A stretch of 9,611 nucleotides of DNA from the NCBI GenBank assembly GCA_947457025.1, contig CANGUI010000046.1:1-9611 (forward strand), given 5' to 3'. The translations under genes and the position numbers were made by a program. The notes under the pieces were generated by a model, which was given only the letters and a program-made list of their open reading frames with translations, made no database searches and was not told where the DNA came from. Each line of letters starts with the position of its first letter. The stretch's first letter is position 1. Below are positions 6,483 through 9,611 of this stretch, in pieces. The DNA comes from Flammeovirgaceae bacterium. Lineage in GTDB: Bacteria > Bacteroidota > Bacteroidia > Cytophagales > Cyclobacteriaceae.

Positions 6483-8060
6483 ATGTACACGATAGACGAC
6501 CTCAGCGTCCGACTTCTTTCCGAGCTGAAAGAAATTGCCGAATCTATGGGCATCGATAATGCCCGCAAACTGGGTAAGCAGGATTTAATTTACAAGATTC
6601 TGGACGCGCAAGCCCTTGCGCCTGAGCCCAACCCGACGCCGCCCGCACGGATGGCGCACGATACCGACCGTAAAATGCGGCCGCGCAGGAGAGAGAACGT
6701 GGCGCCACCACCTCCAACTGCGCCTGCACCCGCACCCGAGGCGAAGCCGAAGCAAGAGCGCAAAGAGCCGAAGGCCGATCCGCTGTCTTTTGATCTGGAT
6801 TTGGATTCTTCCATCGCCCGTTTTGATGAAAGTCAGGAAGCAGAGCCTGCTTATGAGCCGGTATCAGTTCCGCAGCCGGTATCCGTACAAGAACCGCAGT
6901 CGGCCCCTCCGGCTGCCAACCCGCGCTTGTTGAATGTGCGCGATTTTGACGGTGCCGTTACCAACGAAGGTGTTCTCGAAATCATGCAGGATGGTTACGG
7001 CTTCCTGCGTTCAAGCGATTACAACTACCTGGCCAGCCCAGACGATATTTATGTGTCGCCCGCCCAGATTAAATCTTTGGGGCTGCGCACCGGCGATACG
7101 GTGCGAGGTTCGATCCGCCCGCCCAAGGAGGGTGAAAAATATTTTGCGCTGCTCAAGGTGGATATTGTAAACGGCAAAACTCCCGATGAAATCCGCGATC
7201 GCGTTGGGTTTGAGTACCTCACGCCGCTTTTCCCGGATGAGAAACTGCGCCTCAGCACCACACCGGATAACATGAGCACGCGCATTCTCGATCTGTTTGC
7301 TCCCATTGGCAAAGGACAGCGCGGCATGATTGTGGCGCAGCCGAAAACCGGCAAAACCGTGTTGCTGAAAAACATCGCCAACGCCATTGCGGAAAACCAT
7401 CCGGAAGTGTATCTGATCGTATTGCTGATTGATGAACGACCGGAAGAAGTAACCGATATGGCACGTTCCGTGAAAGCGGAAGTCATCGCCTCCACGTTTG
7501 ATGAACAGGCCGAGCGCCACGTTAAAGTAGCCAGCATTGTACTGGAAAAGGCCAAGCGCATGGTGGAGTGCGGCCATGACGTAGTCATTCTGCTCGACTC
7601 CATCACACGGCTGGCGCGTGCATACAACACGGTGGTTCCCTCTTCCGGCAAGATTCTTTCGGGTGGTGTGGATGCCAACGCCCTGCACAAGCCGAAGCGC
7701 TTCTTTGGCGCCGCCCGTAAAATTGAAAACGGAGGTTCGCTGACGATCATTGCCACCGCGCTGATCGATACGGGCTCGAAAATGGACGAGGTAATCTTCG
7801 AAGAATTTAAGGGCACTGGCAACATGGAATTGCAACTCGACCGCAAGCTTTCGAATCGCCGGATTTATCCTTCCATCGATGTGCCGGCCTCCGGTACGCG
7901 CCGCGAGGATTTGCTCATGCGCGAAGAAGAATTGCAGCGTGTTTGGATTTTGCGCAAGTTCATGAGCGACATGAACTCGGTGGAAGCGATGGAGTTCCTG
8001 CAATCAAAGATGAAGGGCACCCGCAACAACCAGGAGTTTTTGATTTCAATGAACGGATAA
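6483..8060 (+). CDS. rho: Transcription termination factor Rho with long disordered insertion
   Basis: Rho is a hexameric RNA-dependent ATPase that loads on nascent RNA and dissociates RNA polymerase at Rho-dependent terminators. This copy has 525 residues, about 106 more than the 419 of Escherichia coli. The N-terminal helical Rho_N domain is at about 1-43. It is followed by a low-complexity segment (44-147) with 24 prolines, a basic part (63-97) and an acidic part (99-126). The cold-shock-like RNA-binding domain runs from about 148 to 228 with the RNP motif GYGFLRS (171-177). The ATPase core has the P-loop AQPKTGKT (285-292, Lys291), DERPEEV (317-323) with catalytic-type Glu318, Walker B DVVILLD (366-372), the Q-loop [17 protein letters not shown] and the RRIYPSIDV segment with the arginine-finger region near 459-460. 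All core motifs are intact. The ATG at 6483 starts the recognised Rho_N sequence. The gene is probably monocistronic: it diverges from serS and converges on the next gene. Confidence 0.98.
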   Translation: MYTIDDLSVRLLSELKEIAESMGIDNARKLGKQDLIYKILDAQALAPEPNPTPPARMAHDTDRKMRPRRRENVAPPPPTAPAPAPEAKPKQERKEPKADPLSFDLDLDSSIARFDESQEAEPAYEPVSVPQPVSVQEPQSAPPAANPRLLNVRDFDGAVTNEGVLEIMQDGYGFLRSSDYNYLASPDDIYVSPAQIKSLGLRTGDTVRGSIRPPKEGEKYFALLKVDIVNGKTPDEIRDRVGFEYLTPLFPDEKLRLSTTPDNMSTRILDLFAPIGKGQRGMIVAQPKTGKTVLLKNIANAIAENHPEVYLIVLLIDERPEEVTDMARSVKAEVIASTFDEQAERHVKVASIVLEKAKRMVECGHDVVILLDSITRLARAYNTVVPSSGKILSGGVDANALHKPKRFFGAARKIENGGSLTIIATALIDTGSKMDEVIFEEFKGTGNMELQLDRKLSNRRIYPSIDVPASGTRREDLLMREEELQRVWILRKFMSDMNSVEAMEFLQSKMKGTRNNQEFLISMNG

Positions 8061-8078
8061 TTCCCTTTCGGGGATGCA

Positions 8079-8186
8079 GTTTCAAAAAAGATAGAAACGT
8101 CTTTTCGGGAGCGGGACGACCCCAAGCAATCTTCATTTCATGGAGATTGCTTCACTTCGTTCGTAATGACGTTTACAAGTTGAAAC
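8079..8186. repeat. Nested palindromic (REP-like) repeat after rho
   Basis: Three layers of inverted symmetry are visible. The outer arms are GTTTCAA (8079-8085) and TTGAAAC (8180-8186). The middle arms are AAACGTC (8095-8101) and GACGTTT (8168-8174). The core is a 13-bp stem (8124-8136 with 8140-8152, one T-G pair) around the 3-nt loop TTC. The core arm AAGCAATCT/AGATTGCTT followed by CACTTCGTTCGTAATGACG resembles, from memory, a family of dispersed palindromic repeats of the type GTCATTGCGA...GAAGCAATCT found in many bacterial genomes. The left arm is more diverged. It fills most of the 137-bp gap between the convergent rho and secreted-protein genes and could shape their 3' ends. No T-run follows on either strand, so it is not a standard intrinsic terminator. 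Confidence 0.65.
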
Positions 8187-8197
8187 AGCCTCCGAAT

Positions 8198-9286
8198 TCA
8201 TTCGCGCACCCACTGCCCATCGGCATTCAGCCGAAAATAATACTCCCGACTTTGCGGGCTATAATCGGAGGCGATAACGACCAACAACCGTTTCGGTATA
8301 GTTGCGAGCTGCGACAAATCCAGATCAAGCGCCGGAGCGTTGGGGCGAAGCCGTGTTTTGAGTTTTTCTTCCATGGTTTGGGCATCGTACAAAATCAGCA
8401 ACGCAGGCTCGCTCAGATTTCCGCTACCGGGTATGGTTAGCGTAGTTTGCGCGACAAGGACCCGTGGCGCAAGGGGAGTATCAGAAAACCAAATGGTATT
8501 TTCACTCAGTAAAAATGGAATTTCGGTTACGCGTTGGATACCAAAAACTTCATAGCGGAAAATGCCTTGCCCGGGAAGCGTATCCGATAGCGTATAGTCT
8601 TGAACAAACCGCCCTTGCGCATTGGCCAAAACCGGTTGCGTGTTAATGAGCCTGGCCCTCTTTTCGGCCGGCCTTTTTCGGTAGGTACGAAACGACTCGT
8701 ACCGGGCTATCAACGAATCGGGTACAAACCAATGCACGGTTACAATTTTACCCCGGGTGGCGACATTCGTGGTTACGGTGTCTGTCTTCAACAACCGGTG
8801 CGGTCGCCCAAGCGGGCGTGTCGCTACCTGAATTTCGAAGCTGCATTGATCTCCTAAAAACCCATCGATGTTCACCAGATACTGTTGCCCGGGTTGGAGG
8901 TCGGGCAGTTCTACGAACACGTCATCCATGAGGCCGGTGGAAACGCATTGCAGCAGCTGGTACGAGGCAGTTTCGCACGCGCGCCCGGCCAGAATTACCA
9001 CTTGCACACCTTTTCCGCGCCCACATTTTTGTGCTCCCACATTTAAGAAATAGCGGCCGGGCTGTGGCACCGTAAAGTCGAACCATAAGTCGTTGTGGTA
9101 CTTCAGGCATTTCTCCGTTAGCTTTTTATTGATGCACTTCCATTCCACGGTGGCTTGCCGCGTATCGGCTGTCACCGGAGCGGCATCCACTGCCAGCGTA
9201 AGGCGCTGAAAAATGGAATTGTTAACCCACTGTCCCCACGCAAGAGCGGGCAACAGAACAAAAGTTAAACACAAACCTTTTGTCAT
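8198..9286 (-). CDS. Secreted protein of unknown function with cysteine-rich beta-sandwich-like N-domain
   Basis: I do not recognise a named family. The 362-residue product starts with a clear Sec signal peptide (MTKGLCLTFVLLPALAWGQ, probable signal peptidase I cut before Gln19), so it is exported to the periplasm or beyond. Residues about 20-157 form a beta-rich domain with six cysteines (51, 60, 88, 104, 114, 148), enough for three disulfides; the strand pattern and KYHNDLWFDFTVP recall PPC-like carbohydrate-binding or jelly-roll modules. Residues about 180-250 (VHWFVP...YESFRTYR...FRYEVFGI) look like a fibronectin type III sandwich. The rest (about 265-362) is again beta-rich, and I see no type IX secretion C-terminal signal. 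The frame is open to 9553, but that extension overlaps the divergent transporter gene and lacks a signal peptide, so I chose the ATG at 9286. There is no lipobox. The domain calls are by eye and tentative. Confidence 0.75.
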   Translation of the reverse strand: MTKGLCLTFVLLPALAWGQWVNNSIFQRLTLAVDAAPVTADTRQATVEWKCINKKLTEKCLKYHNDLWFDFTVPQPGRYFLNVGAQKCGRGKGVQVVILAGRACETASYQLLQCVSTGLMDDVFVELPDLQPGQQYLVNIDGFLGDQCSFEIQVATRPLGRPHRLLKTDTVTTNVATRGKIVTVHWFVPDSLIARYESFRTYRKRPAEKRARLINTQPVLANAQGRFVQDYTLSDTLPGQGIFRYEVFGIQRVTEIPFLLSENTIWFSDTPLAPRVLVAQTTLTIPGSGNLSEPALLILYDAQTMEEKLKTRLRPNAPALDLDLSQLATIPKRLLVVIASDYSPQSREYYFRLNADGQWVRE

Positions 9287-9371
9287 TTTCGAAAGATAGT
9301 GGAAATTCGGCTTGCCTATCGGGGTAGAGCAGATGGTTGCCGCCCCGGGGTCCATACAACCAACACCCGCC

Positions 9372-9611
9372 ATGCAACAATCCGCCGCCACTACGCTTTT
9401 CCTCCCCATCGCCCTTGGCATCATCATGCTGGGCCTGGGGTTATCGCTCACGATCCAGGATTTTAAGCGTGTCACCAAATTCCCGAAGGCCATCACTGTA
9501 GCGCTGCTTTGCCAGATGCTGGTGTTACCCACGCTGTGTCTGCTGCTCGCCAAAGCCGCGGGTCTCGCGCCCGAACTGGCGGTGGGTATGATGTTGCTCG
9601 CGGCCTCGCCC
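9372..9611 (+). CDS. Bile acid:sodium symporter family transporter (BASS/SBF), 3'-truncated by the window edge
   Basis: Only the first 80 residues are visible and the frame runs open through the window end. They match the N-terminus of the SBF/BASS family of sodium-coupled membrane transporters. Helix 1 (about 8-27) leads into GLSLTIQDFKRVTKFPKA, a typical family loop. Helix 2 is at about 39-62. Then GLAPELAVGMMLLAASP begins the next helix, where the family normally continues with glycines and the sodium-site region. Bacterial relatives carry bile acids, pantoate, keto acids or other organic anions; the substrate here is unknown. The ATG at 9372 fits the family N-terminus. An in-frame ATG at 9333 would add 13 residues (MVAAPGSIQPTPA), and I judge it less likely. 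The gene diverges from the secreted-protein gene, with 85 bp between the two start codons and no clear promoter match in that gap. Confidence 0.85.
   Translation, partial: MQQSAATTLFLPIALGIIMLGLGLSLTIQDFKRVTKFPKAITVALLCQMLVLPTLCLLLAKAAGLAPELAVGMMLLAASP

Noticed and set aside
7011..8003. 330-codon open frame on the minus strand opposite the rho core
   Set aside because: It lies entirely within intact rho and has no recognisable domain. Strong codon bias in rho commonly leaves the antisense frame open.
8061..8074. Small hairpin TTCCC-tttc-GGGGA just after the rho stop as an intrinsic terminator
   Set aside because: The stem has five pairs including a T-G, and it is followed by A-rich rather than T-rich sequence.
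9342..9349. CCCCGGGG palindrome between the divergent genes as an operator
   Set aside because: An 8-bp G/C palindrome is expected by chance in GC-rich DNA, and no second site or regulator gene is present.
9287..9553. 89-codon N-terminal extension of the secreted-protein frame
   Set aside because: It is antisense to the transporter gene and would bury the signal peptide inside the protein.

Overview
The window looks like a chromosomal stretch from a member of the Bacteroidota, probably Cytophagales-like. This is inferred from several signs. A promoter of the TTTG-N19-TAnnTTTG type precedes rho. The Rho protein carries a long disordered insertion. The serine-tRNA ligase has the motif-2 wording GSWGAHVRGLNR, which I recall from that phylum. 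Start codons lack clear Shine-Dalgarno sequences, and two proteins have lipoprotein or secretion signals ending in the usual Bacteroidota style. The order and genus cannot be fixed from the sequence. Base composition is moderately GC-rich and even across the window, and I see no insertion sequence, phage gene, CRISPR array, tRNA or rRNA.

Layout. Bases 1-1283 (+) hold an APC-superfamily amino acid permease cut at its 5' end. It converges on a two-gene minus-strand block: a prolyl oligopeptidase lipoprotein (1917-4058) followed downstream by a GNAT acetyltransferase related to polyamine/thialysine N-acetyltransferases (1358-1828). A TspO/MBR-like membrane protein (4180-4947, +) diverges from the peptidase and converges on seryl-tRNA synthetase (serS, 4980-6254, -). 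serS and the transcription termination factor gene rho (6483-8060, +) diverge from a 228-bp region that carries the best promoter in the window and a structured rho leader. rho converges on an unrecognised secreted protein with six mature-part cysteines (8198-9286, -). Between these two lies a nested palindromic repeat (8079-8186). The last gene (9372 to the edge, +) is the start of a bile acid:sodium symporter family transporter and diverges from the secreted protein.

How the genes relate. The genes are mostly single transcription units of housekeeping type: translation (SerRS), transcription termination (Rho), nutrient transport and peptide degradation. The only likely co-transcribed pair is the peptidase with the acetyltransferase, 88 bp apart, and no shared pathway is evident.

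I found no new multi-gene system. The points most worth a second look are the roughly 104-residue proline-rich disordered segment of Rho, the promoter plus long leader of rho, the palindromic repeat after rho, and the unrecognised cysteine-rich secreted protein. No gene-free stretch exceeds 300 bases.
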